The notes below the pieces were generated by a model. The model saw only the letters and a list, made by a program, of their open reading frames with translations. It ran no database searches and was not told the origin of the DNA. 64,000 bases of DNA. It comes from Actinomycetota bacterium (lineage in GTDB: Bacteria; Actinomycetota; Acidimicrobiia; Acidimicrobiales; Iamiaceae). This document shows, one piece after another, positions 32,905 through 42,118 of this stretch. Location of the stretch: NCBI GenBank assembly GCA_019639075.1, contig JAHBSO010000013.1:1-64000 (forward strand), read 5' to 3'. The position numbers were made by a program, and so were the translations under genes. Positions within the stretch are counted from its first letter, which is position 1, and every line of letters begins with the position of its first letter.

Positions 32905-34370
32905 CCACGCCGGCCGGGACGGCGGTGTCGATCACCCGGGCCGAGAAGTGGTGGGCCTCGAAGATCTCGCCGCTCCTCGCTGCGGCCTATCTGTCGCTGC
33001 TGATCGCACCCCGTACCGCCGAGGCCGCGATCGGGCGCCTCGTGCTCCTCGTGCTTTCGGCCTGCTTCCTCGCCACGGCCGCGTACGTCGTCAACGACTG
33101 GTACGACCGCGAGTCCGACCGGGCCCTCGGCAAGGAGTCGACCACCGCGCGCCTCGGTGGGCCGGTGGTGTTCGCGCTGCTGGTGGGCCTCTGGGCGGCC
33201 GGCATCGTGCCCTGGTTCTTCGCCGGCCTGCCCGGCCCGGCCTGGGGTGCGCTCGCCGCGATCACGCTGATGCCGCTCGTGTACTCGGCACCGCCGATCC
33301 GCTGGAAGGAGCGGGGCGCCCTCGGTCTGGTCGCCGACGCCACGCTGGCCCACCTCGCACCCACCGTGTTCGCGCTCGCCTGCTTCGGGGCGCTCGACGG
33401 CGCCGACGCCGGTCCGGCCGGGCTCGTGGCCTCGGCCGGCGCCGTCGTCTGGTCGTTGACCGCAGGTTTGCGGATGATCATCGGCCACGAGCTCGTCGAT
33501 GCGGACAACGACCGGGCATCCGGCCTCACCACCTGGGTGATCGACGTCGGCGAGCCCCGTGCCACCGCCGTCGCCCGGGCGATCGTCGTGGTGGAGGTGG
33601 GCGCGCTCGCCGCCGTCGCCGGTTCGCTCTGGTGGCTGTCACGGGCCGCGTTCATCGCCGTGGTGGTGGTCGTGGTCGCCCTGGCCATCGCCCGGATCAC
33701 GAAGGCGTGGACCCAGCCGCTCACCGCCGCCCCCGGCGGCGACGACGGCCGGGCGATGCTCTTCCCCTTCTACCGCTTCTGGCCGCCGATCCTGCTGCTG
33801 GTCGGCCTCGTCGCCGATGACCCGGCGTACGCGCTGATCGCCCTGGTGCACCTCGGCCTGTTCTGGACGGTGACGATCGAGGAGGTCGTCGGCCTCGCCG
33901 GCTTCGCCCGCGAGCACCTCGTCACCGGGCTCGGCCGATGGCTCCGCTTCCAGCTCTGGCCGTGGATCACCGAGACGGTCCCGAACTGGATGCGCAACCG
34001 GGTGTGGGCCGGGATCACCACCGACATCCCCAACTGGTTCCGTCACCGCTTCTGGCCGTGGCTCACCGAGGGCATTCCGAAGTGGTTCCGCTACCGGTTC
34101 GTGCCGTTCTTCACCGGGACGATCCCGAACTGGTTCCGCTATCGGCTGAAGCCCTGGTTCACCGGCACGGCGCCCAACTGGTTCCGCTACCGCCTCCCCG
34201 AGGCGATGCGATCGCTACGGCGCCGGATCGGTGGGTTCGTCCAGCGGGCCCGCCGGTCGCTCGCGCGGCGGGTGCGCGGGGGATCCACGCCGCCCGCGGC
34301 GACGTCGGGCACCGGTAACGTGCCGCCGACGAAGGACCCAGAAGGAGGGACCGCCCGTGGAGACCGATGA
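32901..34370 (+). CDS. UbiA family prenyltransferase with C-terminal tandem repeats
   Basis: 489 residues. The UbiA core (about residues 10-340) has the two aspartate-rich motifs NDWYDRESDRALGKE and DADNDRASG, and PLVYSAPPIRWKERG between them. UbiA enzymes join prenyl diphosphates to aromatic or sugar-phosphate acceptors inside the membrane. After the core come five 16-residue repeats (354-433) and a basic tail. Position next to a polyprenyl synthase and a glycan exporter suggests a prenyl carrier or lipid-linked sugar product, as for the decaprenyl-phosphoribose synthase of mycobacteria, but the substrate is unproven. GTG 32901 overlaps the Wzt stop. Confidence 0.88.
   Translation: MTTPAGTAVSITRAEKWWASKISPLLAAAYLSLLIAPRTAEAAIGRLVLLVLSACFLATAAYVVNDWYDRESDRALGKESTTARLGGPVVFALLVGLWAAGIVPWFFAGLPGPAWGALAAITLMPLVYSAPPIRWKERGALGLVADATLAHLAPTVFALACFGALDGADAGPAGLVASAGAVVWSLTAGLRMIIGHELVDADNDRASGLTTWVIDVGEPRATAVARAIVVVEVGALAAVAGSLWWLSRAAFIAVVVVVVALAIARITKAWTQPLTAAPGGDDGRAMLFPFYRFWPPILLLVGLVADDPAYALIALVHLGLFWTVTIEEVVGLAGFAREHLVTGLGRWLRFQLWPWITETVPNWMRNRVWAGITTDIPNWFRHRFWPWLTEGIPKWFRYRFVPFFTGTIPNWFRYRLKPWFTGTAPNWFRYRLPEAMRSLRRRIGGFVQRARRSLARRVRGGSTPPAATSGTGNVPPTKDPEGGTARGDR
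33960..34199 (+). repeat. Five in-frame 48-bp repeats in the UbiA gene
   Basis: Five units of 48 bp encode residues 354-433 with the consensus PWxTxxIPNWFRYRxx. Examples are PWITETVPNWMRNRVW, PWLTEGIPKWFRYRFV and PWFTGTAPNWFRYRLP. Each unit is rich in Trp, Phe and Arg and would make a basic, membrane-surface helix or loop. The DNA units differ at many third positions, so this is not a recent expansion. Confidence 0.9.
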
Positions 34371-35331
34371 CGTCCAGGCGCTCTACGGGGGCGACTACGC
34401 CGCCGGCTACAACGACATCTGGCAGCACAGCGACACGTGGTCGGCCGAGGCCTCGTTCCACGTCGACAGCATCCGGGAGCTGCTCGGTCCGACCACGCGC
34501 TGGCTCGACGCCGGGTGCGGCACGGGGTGGAACCTCAGCCACTTCCAGGGGACCGCACGGGCGGGCCTCGACCTGTCGCCGGACATGCTCGCCCAGGCCG
34601 TCGCCGCCAACCCCGACGCGCTCGAGTTCCGCCAGGGCGACCTCCGCGACGACGTGCCCGAGTGGCACGACGCCTGGGACCTCGTGACCTGCACCGGCCA
34701 GCCGTACTCCTACGTCGACCGCCTCGACGACATCGCCACGATCTTCGACAACCTCGCCGGCTGGACCGGTCCCGACGGCACCTGCTTCGTGCCGATGGGC
34801 GACCTCACCGACGTCGCCGGCGTCCCCATGGACATCCGACGTCCCGAGGAGGAGTACCCGTACGACACGCCCATGGTGGATGCCGTGGTGTGGTCGCTCT
34901 GGGAGCACGACCGCTACCACCGCCAGATGATCTGGCCCTCGGTGAGCTGGTGCGTGAAGGCCTTCGCCCAGCACTTCGGCCGGATCGAGATCCACCGATG
35001 GCCGCACGTCCCGCCGTGGATCCCCGTCGCCCGGCGGATCCTGGTCGCGTCGGACAAGCGGGCCGAGGGCGACGACCGTCCCGTCGTCCTCATCGAGCAC
35101 CCGGTCCCGCCGGTCCCCGCCGAGCTGGCCGAGCGCTTCGGCATCGGCGTCCCGGCCGACGCACCCGCCGCCGCCCCCGATCCCGAACCGGAACCCGAAC
35201 CCGAACCGGAGCCGGCACGAGGGCCCGGGCCGGCGTCGGAGCCGGTGGGTGGGGCCGAGCCGGCGGACGCAGCGGACGATTCGAAGTGGCGGTCGATGCG
35301 CCGCCGCGCGTCGAAGCGGATCCGGGGCTGA
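34357..35331 (+). CDS. SAM-dependent class I methyltransferase with acidic Pro-rich tail
   Basis: 324 residues. The SAM-binding motif I is [11 protein letters not shown] near residue 50, followed by AGLDLSPDMLAQA. The fold ends near residue 245. Beyond it lies a disordered tail with repeated EP dipeptides and a final basic stretch (RRRASKRIRG). GTG 34357 has a strong ribosome site (GAAGGAGGGA, 34341-34350) inside the end of the UbiA gene. A paralogue is encoded convergently at 35366-36502. Likely substrates are the glycan or its lipid; this is inferred from location. Confidence 0.88.
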   Translation: METDDVQALYGGDYAAGYNDIWQHSDTWSAEASFHVDSIRELLGPTTRWLDAGCGTGWNLSHFQGTARAGLDLSPDMLAQAVAANPDALEFRQGDLRDDVPEWHDAWDLVTCTGQPYSYVDRLDDIATIFDNLAGWTGPDGTCFVPMGDLTDVAGVPMDIRRPEEEYPYDTPMVDAVVWSLWEHDRYHRQMIWPSVSWCVKAFAQHFGRIEIHRWPHVPPWIPVARRILVASDKRAEGDDRPVVLIEHPVPPVPAELAERFGIGVPADAPAAAPDPEPEPEPEPEPARGPGPASEPVGGAEPADAADDSKWRSMRRRASKRIRG

Positions 35332-35356
35332 CCCACCCGCCGGCGGCGCCGGTGGG
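35332..35356. terminator. GC-rich hairpin between the two methyltransferase genes
   Basis: CCCACC at 35332-35337 pairs with GGTGGG at 35351-35356 around a GC-rich inner segment. It starts right after the stop of the plus-strand gene and sits 10 nt from the end of the minus-strand gene, so it may terminate both. Confidence 0.5.
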
Positions 35357-35365
35357 ATCGGAGGA

Positions 35366-36502
35366 TCAGTCGGGGTCGATGACGTTGGCGATCTTCCCGC
35401 GGAGACGTCCCTTGCGGGGCTTGGCCGCGGCCTCGGCCTCCCCCTCGGCCTCCGGCGGGAACAGCCGCTGCGCGAGCGCGTCGAGGTCCTCGCGGATCCC
35501 GCCCACCTGGTCGTGGATCACGCCCACGACGTCGTAGTACTCGCCCTGGTCGTTCGAGCGCACGACGTGCTCGGCCACCGACTCGACCTTGCCCTGCACC
35601 GCCTCGAGGCGGTTGCGGGCGTCGGTCAACTCGGCCTTGACCCCGTTGAGGTCGGCCTCCAACGCATCGATCCGCTGCTCCCACGAGGCCACCAGCTCGG
35701 CCTCGCGGTTCGCACGGGCCTCCTCGGCCAGGTCCTCGGGGTGGCGCGGCGCCTCGTGCCAGACGACCTCGGCCGTGCCCTCCTCGCCCTCGGCCCGGCG
35801 GCCGGTGGCGAGGATGGCCTTCCGGGAGATGCCCCCCGGGAAGAACGGCGGGTAGCGCAGCACCTCGACCTTCTCGAAGTACGGCTCGAGCAACCGGACG
35901 AGGTGGCCGGCGTGCGGCGCGACGAGGTGGCGGTGGAACTTCCCGGTGCCGTCCTCGGCCCAGTTCCAGGTGACGCCGGTGAGGGCGATCGTCCCGCCCC
36001 ACACGTCGGGATCCTCCTCGTACGCGATGTCGACGTAGCGGAGGTCCTCCAGGTCCGACATCGGGACGAAGAGCGTGCCGCCCGGCGCGACCCAACCGGC
36101 GAAGTTCGTGAACACGACGTCGATCTCGGGCATCGACTCCACGTACTGGTACGCCGACCACATGCACGACACGACGTCCCAGGCCCCGTGCCACTCCTCG
36201 ACGTCGACGCGGAAGTCGCCCTGGCGGAGGTACCGGGCGGTCGGGTTGGCCTTCGTGGCCTGCTCGAGCATCGCCGGCGACAGGTCCATGCCGGCCCGGT
36301 CGACGTCGGGGAACAGGCTCAGCACGTGGCCGGTGCCGCAGCCGGCGTCGAGCCACGACACGCCCGGCTCCTCCACGAACCGACGGAGCACGCCGACCTC
36401 GAAGTCGAGACCCGCCTTCGGCCAGGCGTCCAGCAGGAAGCGGGCGTCGTACGCCTCGGCGTAGGACTCGTCGTACAGCTCCCAAACGTCGTCGCGTTCC
36501 AC
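35366..36502 (-). CDS. SAM-dependent class I methyltransferase with C-terminal coiled coil
   Basis: 378 residues. Motif I is [20 protein letters not shown], followed by [18 protein letters not shown]. The catalytic domain ends near residue 255. A charged coiled coil ([20 protein letters not shown]) and a basic end follow. It is about as similar to the neighbouring methyltransferase as paralogues would be (same ELYxxxYAxxYD start and LDAGCGTG context). The GTG at 36502 has GGGGGA 5 nt upstream. The coiled coil, absent in the neighbour, may mediate oligomerisation or partner binding. Confidence 0.88.
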   Translation of the reverse strand: MERDDVWELYDESYAEAYDARFLLDAWPKAGLDFEVGVLRRFVEEPGVSWLDAGCGTGHVLSLFPDVDRAGMDLSPAMLEQATKANPTARYLRQGDFRVDVEEWHGAWDVVSCMWSAYQYVESMPEIDVVFTNFAGWVAPGGTLFVPMSDLEDLRYVDIAYEEDPDVWGGTIALTGVTWNWAEDGTGKFHRHLVAPHAGHLVRLLEPYFEKVEVLRYPPFFPGGISRKAILATGRRAEGEEGTAEVVWHEAPRHPEDLAEEARANREAELVASWEQRIDALEADLNGVKAELTDARNRLEAVQGKVESVAEHVVRSNDQGEYYDVVGVIHDQVGGIREDLDALAQRLFPPEAEGEAEAAAKPRKGRLRGKIANVIDPD

Positions 36503-36607
36503 ACGTCCCCCTGCATCGGTCGGGGCCCGGTCGGCCCGCGGGTGGTGCGCCGTCCAGCGCCGGGCGCATGGTAGCGGTCGCGCACGAACGCCCGATCGGC
36601 GGACGCG

Positions 36608-36638
36608 GACGAGGCCCCGGCTCGGCCGGGGCCTCGTC
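36608..36638 (-). terminator. Terminator hairpin after rpmA
   Basis: A perfect 13-bp stem (36608-36620 with 36626-36638) and a CTCGG loop lie about 40 nt past the rpmA stop. It is the strongest intrinsic-terminator-like stem in the window, though there is no clear T-run. The rest of 36503-36675 shows no gene. Confidence 0.72.
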
Positions 36639-36675
36639 GAAGAGGACTGGATCGGGCGGCGCGACCGCCCGGAGG

Positions 36676-36933
36676 TCAGTCGGCGACGGGCAGGACGTCG
36701 ACCAGCTTTCGGCCGCCCCGGCGGGCGAACTTCACCCGACCGTCGGCGGTGGCGAACAACGTGTCGTCGCCGCCCTTGCCGACGTTCTCGCCCGGGTGGA
36801 ACCGGGTGCCGCGCTGGCGGACCAGGATCGAGCCGGCCGACACGAGGGTGCCGTCGTAGGTCTTCACGCCGAGGCGCTGTGCGTTGGAGTCGCGGCCGTT
36901 CCGGGTGGAACCGCCGCCCTTGGTCTTCGACAT
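36676..36933 (-). CDS. rpmA: 50S ribosomal protein L27
   Basis: 85 residues, the usual size. [20 protein letters not shown] at the start and [20 protein letters not shown] are diagnostic. L27 contacts the peptidyl-transferase centre of the 50S subunit. The gene is 5 bp downstream of rplU, and the ATG at 36933 is fixed by homology. A strong hairpin follows the stop. Confidence 0.98.
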   Translation of the reverse strand: MSKTKGGGSTRNGRDSNAQRLGVKTYDGTLVSAGSILVRQRGTRFHPGENVGKGGDDTLFATADGRVKFARRGGRKLVDVLPVAD

Positions 36934-36938
36934 TTGGC

Positions 36939-37247
36939 TCAGCCCTTCTTGATGCCGGTGATCTCGATGGTGGCGTAGTGCTGGCGGTGGCCCCACCGCC
37001 GGCGGTTGTTGCTCTTGTTCTTGTAGGTGAACCCGGTGATCTTCGGGCCCTTGGCCGCACCGATCACCTTGGCGCTCACCGAGGCGCCGGCGAGGGCGTC
37101 GGGGCTCGACACCACCGTGTCGCCGTCGACCAGGAGCACGGGCGTGAGCGACACGTCGCCCTCCTCGACACCGAGCTTCTCGACCTCGAGCTGCTGGCCC
37201 TCGGTGACCCGGTACTGCTTCCCGCCGGTCTTGATGACTGCGTACAT
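36939..37247 (-). CDS. rplU: 50S ribosomal protein L21
   Basis: 102 residues, full length. [18 protein letters not shown] and [20 protein letters not shown] are characteristic. L21 binds 23S rRNA in the 50S subunit. The ATG at 37247 follows a 91-bp gap after rng that holds a likely promoter (37296-37325), giving a leader of about 40 nt. Confidence 0.98.
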   Translation of the reverse strand: MYAVIKTGGKQYRVTEGQQLEVEKLGVEEGDVSLTPVLLVDGDTVVSSPDALAGASVSAKVIGAAKGPKITGFTYKNKSNNRRRWGHRQHYATIEITGIKKG

Positions 37248-37295
37248 CGTTCTGCCTTCGCGCGTTCGTGTGGGGGCCCCTCGGGCCGACGGACC

Positions 37296-37325
37296 ATGGT
37301 AGGGGCCGGTCCGGCGACGGACCAA
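37296..37325 (-). promoter_or_regulatory. Predicted promoter of rplU-rpmA
   Basis: On the minus strand TTGGTC (37325-37320) and TACCAT (37301-37296) are 18 nt apart. This is a reasonable sigma-A-type promoter. A small hairpin GGTCCG-GCGA-CGGACC (37308-37323) overlaps the spacer and could also be a weak rng terminator. Confidence 0.5.
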
Positions 37326-37338
37326 CCCAGGGCCTGGG

Positions 37339-39360
37339 TCAGCGGCCGATCAGCGACTCGTCGAACACCATGCCGCGGCCCTCGCACGCCGGGCAGGTGC
37401 TCGACAGCGACTCGAGGAGACCCTCGCCGATGCGCTTGCGGGTCATCTCGACCAGGCCCAGCTCGGAGATGTCGAACACCTGCGTGCGGGTCTTGTCACG
37501 GGCCAGGGCCCGGCGGAACGTGGCGATGACCTCGTCGCGGTTGGCCTTGATCTCCATGTCGATGAAGTCGATGACGATGATCCCGCCGATGTCGCGGAGC
37601 CGCAGCTGGCGGGCCACCTCCTCGGCCGCCTCGAGGTTGTTCCGGTACACGGTCTCCTCGAGGTTCGACGTGCCGACGTTCTTGCCGGTGTTCACGTCGA
37701 TGACGGTGAGGGCCTCGGTGCGCTCGATGATGAGCGAGCCGCCCGACGGCAACCAGACCTTGCGGTCGAGCGCCTTGTGGAGCTGCTCGTGCACGTGGTG
37801 GGTCTCGAACACGCCCAGGCCGCCGTGCTCGGCCGGGTCGTAGAGCTCGACCCGCTCGACCAGGGCCGGCGAGATGCTGCGGACGTAGTCGCGCACCTGC
37901 TCGTAGACGCCGGCGTCGTCGATGACCACCTGGCGGTAGTCCTGGTTGAACTCCTCGCGGATCACCCGGATCGACAGGTCGGGGTCGCGGTAGAGGAGCG
38001 CCGGCGCCTGGGACTTCGCGGCCAGCGCCTCGATCTGGCTCCACTGCTCGGCCAGGCGGCCGACGTCGGCCTGCAGCTCCTCGGCGGAGATGCCCTCGGC
38101 CGCGGTGCGCACGATCAGGCCATGGCCCTTCGGCTTCACCTTGTCGAGGACGCCGCGCAGCCGCTTGCGCTCCTGGTCGGGCAGGCGCTTGGAGATGCCG
38201 TAGGTGGTGCTGTTGGGCACGAGCACGACGAACCGCCCGGGCAGGGAGATCTCCTGGGTGAGCCGGGCGCCCTTGGCCCCGATCGGGTTCTTGGTGACCT
38301 GGCAGAGGATCGTCTGGCGGGGTTTGAGGATCTGCTCGATGCGCAGGTCCTTCGACTTCTGGTCGACGTCGTCGGGGTCGATCCGGGTGTCGCCCCGGTA
38401 GAGCACGGCGTTCTTCGGGGTGCCGATGTCGACGAAGGCGGCCTCCATGCCCGGCAGCACGTTCTGGACCTTGCCCAGATAGATGTTGCCGTGGATCTGG
38501 CTGACCTCGTCGGCGGGGCGGGAGACGTAGTGCTCGATGAGCGAGCGGCCCTCGAGCACCGAGATCTGGGTGGCGGTGGGTTCGACGTGGACCGCCATCA
38601 GGTAGCGGCCGACCGGACGGCCCTTGCGCTCCCGGCCGCGGCGCTTCTCCAACGTCTCCTCGTCGAGATCGACCGGTGCACCGGTGGTGATGGCGGTGAC
38701 GGGTTCGGCCTTCGCCCCACCGCCCCGGCCCGAGCGCTGCCGGTTGCCGGACTTCCCGGAACCCGTGCCACCGCCCTGGCCCTGCTGGCCACCCTGGGCC
38801 TGCTGGCCGCCCTGGCCCTGCTGCTGGCCGCCGCCCTGGCCGCCACCACCGCCGCGGCCGCGGCCGCCACGGCGGCGGCGCCGCTTGGCCGACGACGAGC
38901 CGCCACCGGCCCCGGTCGGTTCAGCGGCGCCCGCCTCGGCGGGAGCGGCGGGCGCCGGTCGCGAGTCGCCGATCTGGGGCTTGCGGCCTGCGTCGGTCGC
39001 CGCAGGATCCGCGCCGCCGGGCGCGCCCGGGGGGCGCACTGCGGGGCCGCGCTCGGGTCGAGGTGCGTCGTCCGAGGAGGTCGCACCCTCGTCGGACGTG
39101 GCGTCGGTGCCCTCCCCCGCCGGCTTCGGTCGGTTGCGGTTCCGTCCGCCGCGCGAGCCGCGGCGGCGGCGCTTCGCCGCGGCGGTCCCACCGCCATCGC
39201 CGCTGCCACCGGAGCCGCCGGCGGGGCTGTCGCTGGTCGTGTCGTTCGGGCCCGACCTCGGTTCGTCGGGCGTCTCGGGCCGAGGGGTGGCCTGGTCAGG
39301 CCGTTCGGTCGGTCGGTCGGAGGTCGGTTCGGGCCGTTCGCCGGTGTGGGCGTCGGTCAT
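37339..39360 (-). CDS. rng: Ribonuclease E/G family endoribonuclease
   Basis: 673 residues. The first 230 or so are a low-complexity Pro/Arg/Gly/Gln region, as in other actinobacterial RNase E/G. The catalytic core has an S1 domain (SQIHGNIYLGKVQNVLPGME), the metal-binding aspartates in LTVIDVNTGKNVG and IVIDFIDMEI, and the zinc-link CPACEGRG near the C-terminus. It processes rRNA and degrades mRNA. It sits just upstream of rplU-rpmA in the order common to many bacteria. The symbol could equally be rne. Confidence 0.96.
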   Translation of the reverse strand: MTDAHTGERPEPTSDRPTERPDQATPRPETPDEPRSGPNDTTSDSPAGGSGGSGDGGGTAAAKRRRRGSRGGRNRNRPKPAGEGTDATSDEGATSSDDAPRPERGPAVRPPGAPGGADPAATDAGRKPQIGDSRPAPAAPAEAGAAEPTGAGGGSSSAKRRRRRGGRGRGGGGGQGGGQQQGQGGQQAQGGQQGQGGGTGSGKSGNRQRSGRGGGAKAEPVTAITTGAPVDLDEETLEKRRGRERKGRPVGRYLMAVHVEPTATQISVLEGRSLIEHYVSRPADEVSQIHGNIYLGKVQNVLPGMEAAFVDIGTPKNAVLYRGDTRIDPDDVDQKSKDLRIEQILKPRQTILCQVTKNPIGAKGARLTQEISLPGRFVVLVPNSTTYGISKRLPDQERKRLRGVLDKVKPKGHGLIVRTAAEGISAEELQADVGRLAEQWSQIEALAAKSQAPALLYRDPDLSIRVIREEFNQDYRQVVIDDAGVYEQVRDYVRSISPALVERVELYDPAEHGGLGVFETHHVHEQLHKALDRKVWLPSGGSLIIERTEALTVIDVNTGKNVGTSNLEETVYRNNLEAAEEVARQLRLRDIGGIIVIDFIDMEIKANRDEVIATFRRALARDKTRTQVFDISELGLVEMTRKRIGEGLLESLSSTCPACEGRGMVFDESLIGR

Positions 39361-39375
39361 GGGTGTGGTCCCTTC

Positions 39376-40107
39376 TCATGACGCACGCTTCGTCGCGTGC
39401 GGCGCCGACGTCGCGCCGGAGGACCCCGCGAGGGGTTCGATCCGGGCGCCGTCGAGCAGCGTCCATTGGGTGAGGCGGCGCACCCGGCCTTCGGTCCCAC
39501 CCACGTCGAGCAGCGCGATCAGCTCGCTGATGCGCAGCCCGCGGGGTTGGGTGGCCAGGTGGGCCTCGATCTCGGTGCCGTGCTCGGTCGGTCCGACCAC
39601 GGCGAGGTGCAGCAGGTACGGGCGGACGTCGTCGGTGACGTCCTTGCCCTTGCGCTGGCGGGTGACGGTCAGTTCGTCGGCGGCCAGCAGCCGATCGATC
39701 GCCGGGCCCACCTGCTCGGGCGCGACGTCGCGGATCTCGACGGTCCAGTCGCACGACACGACCGCCTGTTGGAGAGAGGTGGTCGGGCCGTGCAGCTCGA
39801 CCACGTCGGTGACGTCGATCCCGGCCGGCAGCATCGCGGAGAGGCGCCCCGGCAGCGCGACGAGGTCGGCCGCGGTCGGGACCCGGGGGTCGTCGGGGTC
39901 GAGGTCGACGTCGAGGTACTCGGCCAGCGACTCGTGGCCGGTCGACAGCGCGAGGCCGAAGTGGACCTTCGGTCGGGGCGAGAACCCCTGCGAGTAGGCC
40001 ACCGGGAGGCCCGCCCGGCGGATGACCCGCTCCCAGATGCGGGCCAGGTCGCGGTGGCTGGTCCAGCGGATCTTGCCGGTCTTGGTGAAGCGGATGCGGA
40101 GGTTCAC
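39376..40107 (-). CDS. TIGR03936-type radical-SAM-associated protein (DUF2344)
   Basis: 243 residues. RIRFTKTGKIRWTSHRDLAR and PVAYSQGFSPRPKVHFG are the family hallmarks. This protein always accompanies the large radical-SAM protein encoded immediately upstream; in some bacteria the two are fused. Its function is unknown, but the link with rng, rplU and rpmA suggests a role in rRNA, tRNA or ribosome modification. GTG 40107 overlaps the upstream stop (GTGA). It ends 15 bp before rng. Confidence 0.93.
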   Translation of the reverse strand: MNLRIRFTKTGKIRWTSHRDLARIWERVIRRAGLPVAYSQGFSPRPKVHFGLALSTGHESLAEYLDVDLDPDDPRVPTAADLVALPGRLSAMLPAGIDVTDVVELHGPTTSLQQAVVSCDWTVEIRDVAPEQVGPAIDRLLAADELTVTRQRKGKDVTDDVRPYLLHLAVVGPTEHGTEIEAHLATQPRGLRISELIALLDVGGTEGRVRRLTQWTLLDGARIEPLAGSSGATSAPHATKRAS

Positions 40108-42068
40108 GCCGTCCCCGCTCCCACCGGGTCGCGCCGGTTCGTGGGCAGCAGGGTGACGGGCACCTCGCCGCCGTGGGTGCGGTCCTGGCCGGTGCCCTGG
40201 GACCCGCCCGCGGGCGGCACGGCCGAGGCCACGACGTGCTCGATCCCGTAGCCCGTGCACGCCCCGCAGTCGTAGCAGGGGGTCCAGCGGCAGTCCTCGA
40301 GGCCGACCTCGTCGAGGGCGTCGCGCCAGTCCTGCCAGAGGAAGTCCTTGTGGAGCCCGGCCGAGAGGTGGTCCCACGGGAGCACCTCGCCCTCGGTGCG
40401 GTGGCGGTAGACGAGGTCCTCCTCCCGGAGGCCGGCCCGCTCGATGGCGGCCGTCCAGCGGTCGAGGTCGAAGTGCTCGCTCCACTCCTGGAACGTGCCG
40501 CCGTTGCGCCACACGTCCTCGATCACCGCGCCGAGGCGACGGTCGCCCCGACCGAGGATGCCCTCGGCCACCGAGGCCTTCGGGTCGTGCCACTTGAGCT
40601 TGATGCCGCGGTCGCGCCGGAGCTCGTCGCGCAGGAGGAAGATCTTGCGCTGGAGCTCCTCGCGGGTGTTCTGCCCGAACCACTGGAACGGGGTGAACGG
40701 CTTGGGCACGAACCCGCCGAGCGACACCGTGACCGACGGGTTCCGGTGGAACTCCTTGCCGATCTCGATGCAGTTCCGGGCCAGGGTGGCGATGCCCAGC
40801 GTGTCCTCGTCGGTCTCGGTGGGCAGGCCGGTGAGGAAGTACAGCTTCATCCGCCGCCAGCCCTGCGAGTAGGCCGAGCGGACCGCCGCGTAGAGGTCCT
40901 CCTCGCGGATGAGCTTGTTGATGACCTGGCGCATCCGCCACGACCCGGCCTCGGGGGCGAACGTGAGGCCGGTGCGGCGCGCCTTCTGGATCTCGCCGGC
41001 GATGCCGACGGTGAACGCGTCGACCCGGAGCGACGGGAGCGAGACCGAGATCTGACCACCGCAGTCGGGGTCGTTCACCGTGTCGCGCACGACCTCCTCG
41101 ATGCCGGAGAAGTCGGCGGTCGACAGCGACGTGAGCGCGACCTCGTCGTAGCCGGTGCGCTTGAGCCCCTCGGCGACCATGGTGCGCACCTGCTCGGCCG
41201 GGCGCTCCCGCACCGGGCGGGTGATCATGCCGGCCTGGCAGAACCGGCAGCCGCGGGTGCAGCCCCGGAACACCTCGACGTTGAGCCGGTCGTGCACGAC
41301 CTCGGTGAGCGGCACCAGCTGCTGCTTCGGGTAGGGCCACTCCCCCAGGTCGGCGACGGTGAGCTTCTCCACCCGGTCCGGCGCCGCCGGGTCGTTGGGC
41401 GTCGTCTCCAGCAGCATGCCGTCGTCGCCGTAGACGGCGTCGTAGAGGGCCGGGACGTAGACCCCGTCGATCCCGGCCAGCGCCCGGTGGATGCTGATCC
41501 GGTCCGGCTTGCCGTCGGCCTTCCACGCCGCCACGACCTCGGTGATCCGCCCGACGACCTCCTCGCCGTCGCCCAGGACGACGAAGTCGAGGAAGTCGGC
41601 GATCGGCTCGGGGTTGTAGGTGCAGTGACCGCCGGCCCCGATGAGCAGGTCGTCGGCGGCGCGGTCGGCGCTGCGCACCGGACAGCCGGCGAGGTCGACC
41701 ATGTTGAGCAGGTTGGTGAAGGTCAGCTCGGCCGAGAGGTTGAACGCCAGGACGTCGAAGTCGGCCGCGGCCCGGTGGCTGTCGACCGAGAAGAGCGGCA
41801 CCTCCGCGGCCCGCATCTCGGCCTCGAGGTCGATCCACGGCGCGTAGGTGCGCTCGGCGACCCCGTCGGCGCGCTCGTTGATGATCTCGTAGAGGATCTG
41901 GAGACCCTGGTTCGGCAGCCCGATCTCGTAGGTGTCGGGGTAGGCCAGCAGCCAAGCCGCTGCCTCCGGGGTGTGCTCGGGGGTCTGGGACCCGTCCTCG
42001 CAGCCGATGTAGCGGGCCGGCTTCTGGACCTTGCCGAGCAGTGGCTCCAGCTGGTTCCAGACAGTCAT
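40104..42068 (-). CDS. TIGR03960-type B12-binding/radical-SAM protein
   Basis: 654 residues. The N-terminal region (to about residue 245) is a cobalamin-binding-like domain with YPDTYEIGLPNQGLQILYEI. The radical-SAM core follows with the [4Fe-4S] motif CTRGCRFCQAG near residue 270. The C-terminus carries an extra CYDCGACTGYG motif that could bind another cluster. The reaction is unknown; it is a conserved partner of the DUF2344 protein. ATG 42068 begins MTVWNQLEPLLGKVQKPARY, typical for the family. Upstream is only repeat DNA. Confidence 0.94.
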   Translation of the reverse strand: MTVWNQLEPLLGKVQKPARYIGCEDGSQTPEHTPEAAAWLLAYPDTYEIGLPNQGLQILYEIINERADGVAERTYAPWIDLEAEMRAAEVPLFSVDSHRAAADFDVLAFNLSAELTFTNLLNMVDLAGCPVRSADRAADDLLIGAGGHCTYNPEPIADFLDFVVLGDGEEVVGRITEVVAAWKADGKPDRISIHRALAGIDGVYVPALYDAVYGDDGMLLETTPNDPAAPDRVEKLTVADLGEWPYPKQQLVPLTEVVHDRLNVEVFRGCTRGCRFCQAGMITRPVRERPAEQVRTMVAEGLKRTGYDEVALTSLSTADFSGIEEVVRDTVNDPDCGGQISVSLPSLRVDAFTVGIAGEIQKARRTGLTFAPEAGSWRMRQVINKLIREEDLYAAVRSAYSQGWRRMKLYFLTGLPTETDEDTLGIATLARNCIEIGKEFHRNPSVTVSLGGFVPKPFTPFQWFGQNTREELQRKIFLLRDELRRDRGIKLKWHDPKASVAEGILGRGDRRLGAVIEDVWRNGGTFQEWSEHFDLDRWTAAIERAGLREEDLVYRHRTEGEVLPWDHLSAGLHKDFLWQDWRDALDEVGLEDCRWTPCYDCGACTGYGIEHVVASAVPPAGGSQGTGQDRTHGGEVPVTLLPTNRRDPVGAGTA

Positions 42069-42118
42069 GACGCGGGGGATTCTACCGATCGACCCCTCCA
42101 ACCCCGTGATCGGCGGGT

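Noticed and set aside
32901-34370. UbiA as decaprenylphosphoryl-phosphoribose synthase
   Set aside because: The location is suggestive, but the motifs do not distinguish sugar-phosphate from aromatic acceptors, so I left the substrate open.
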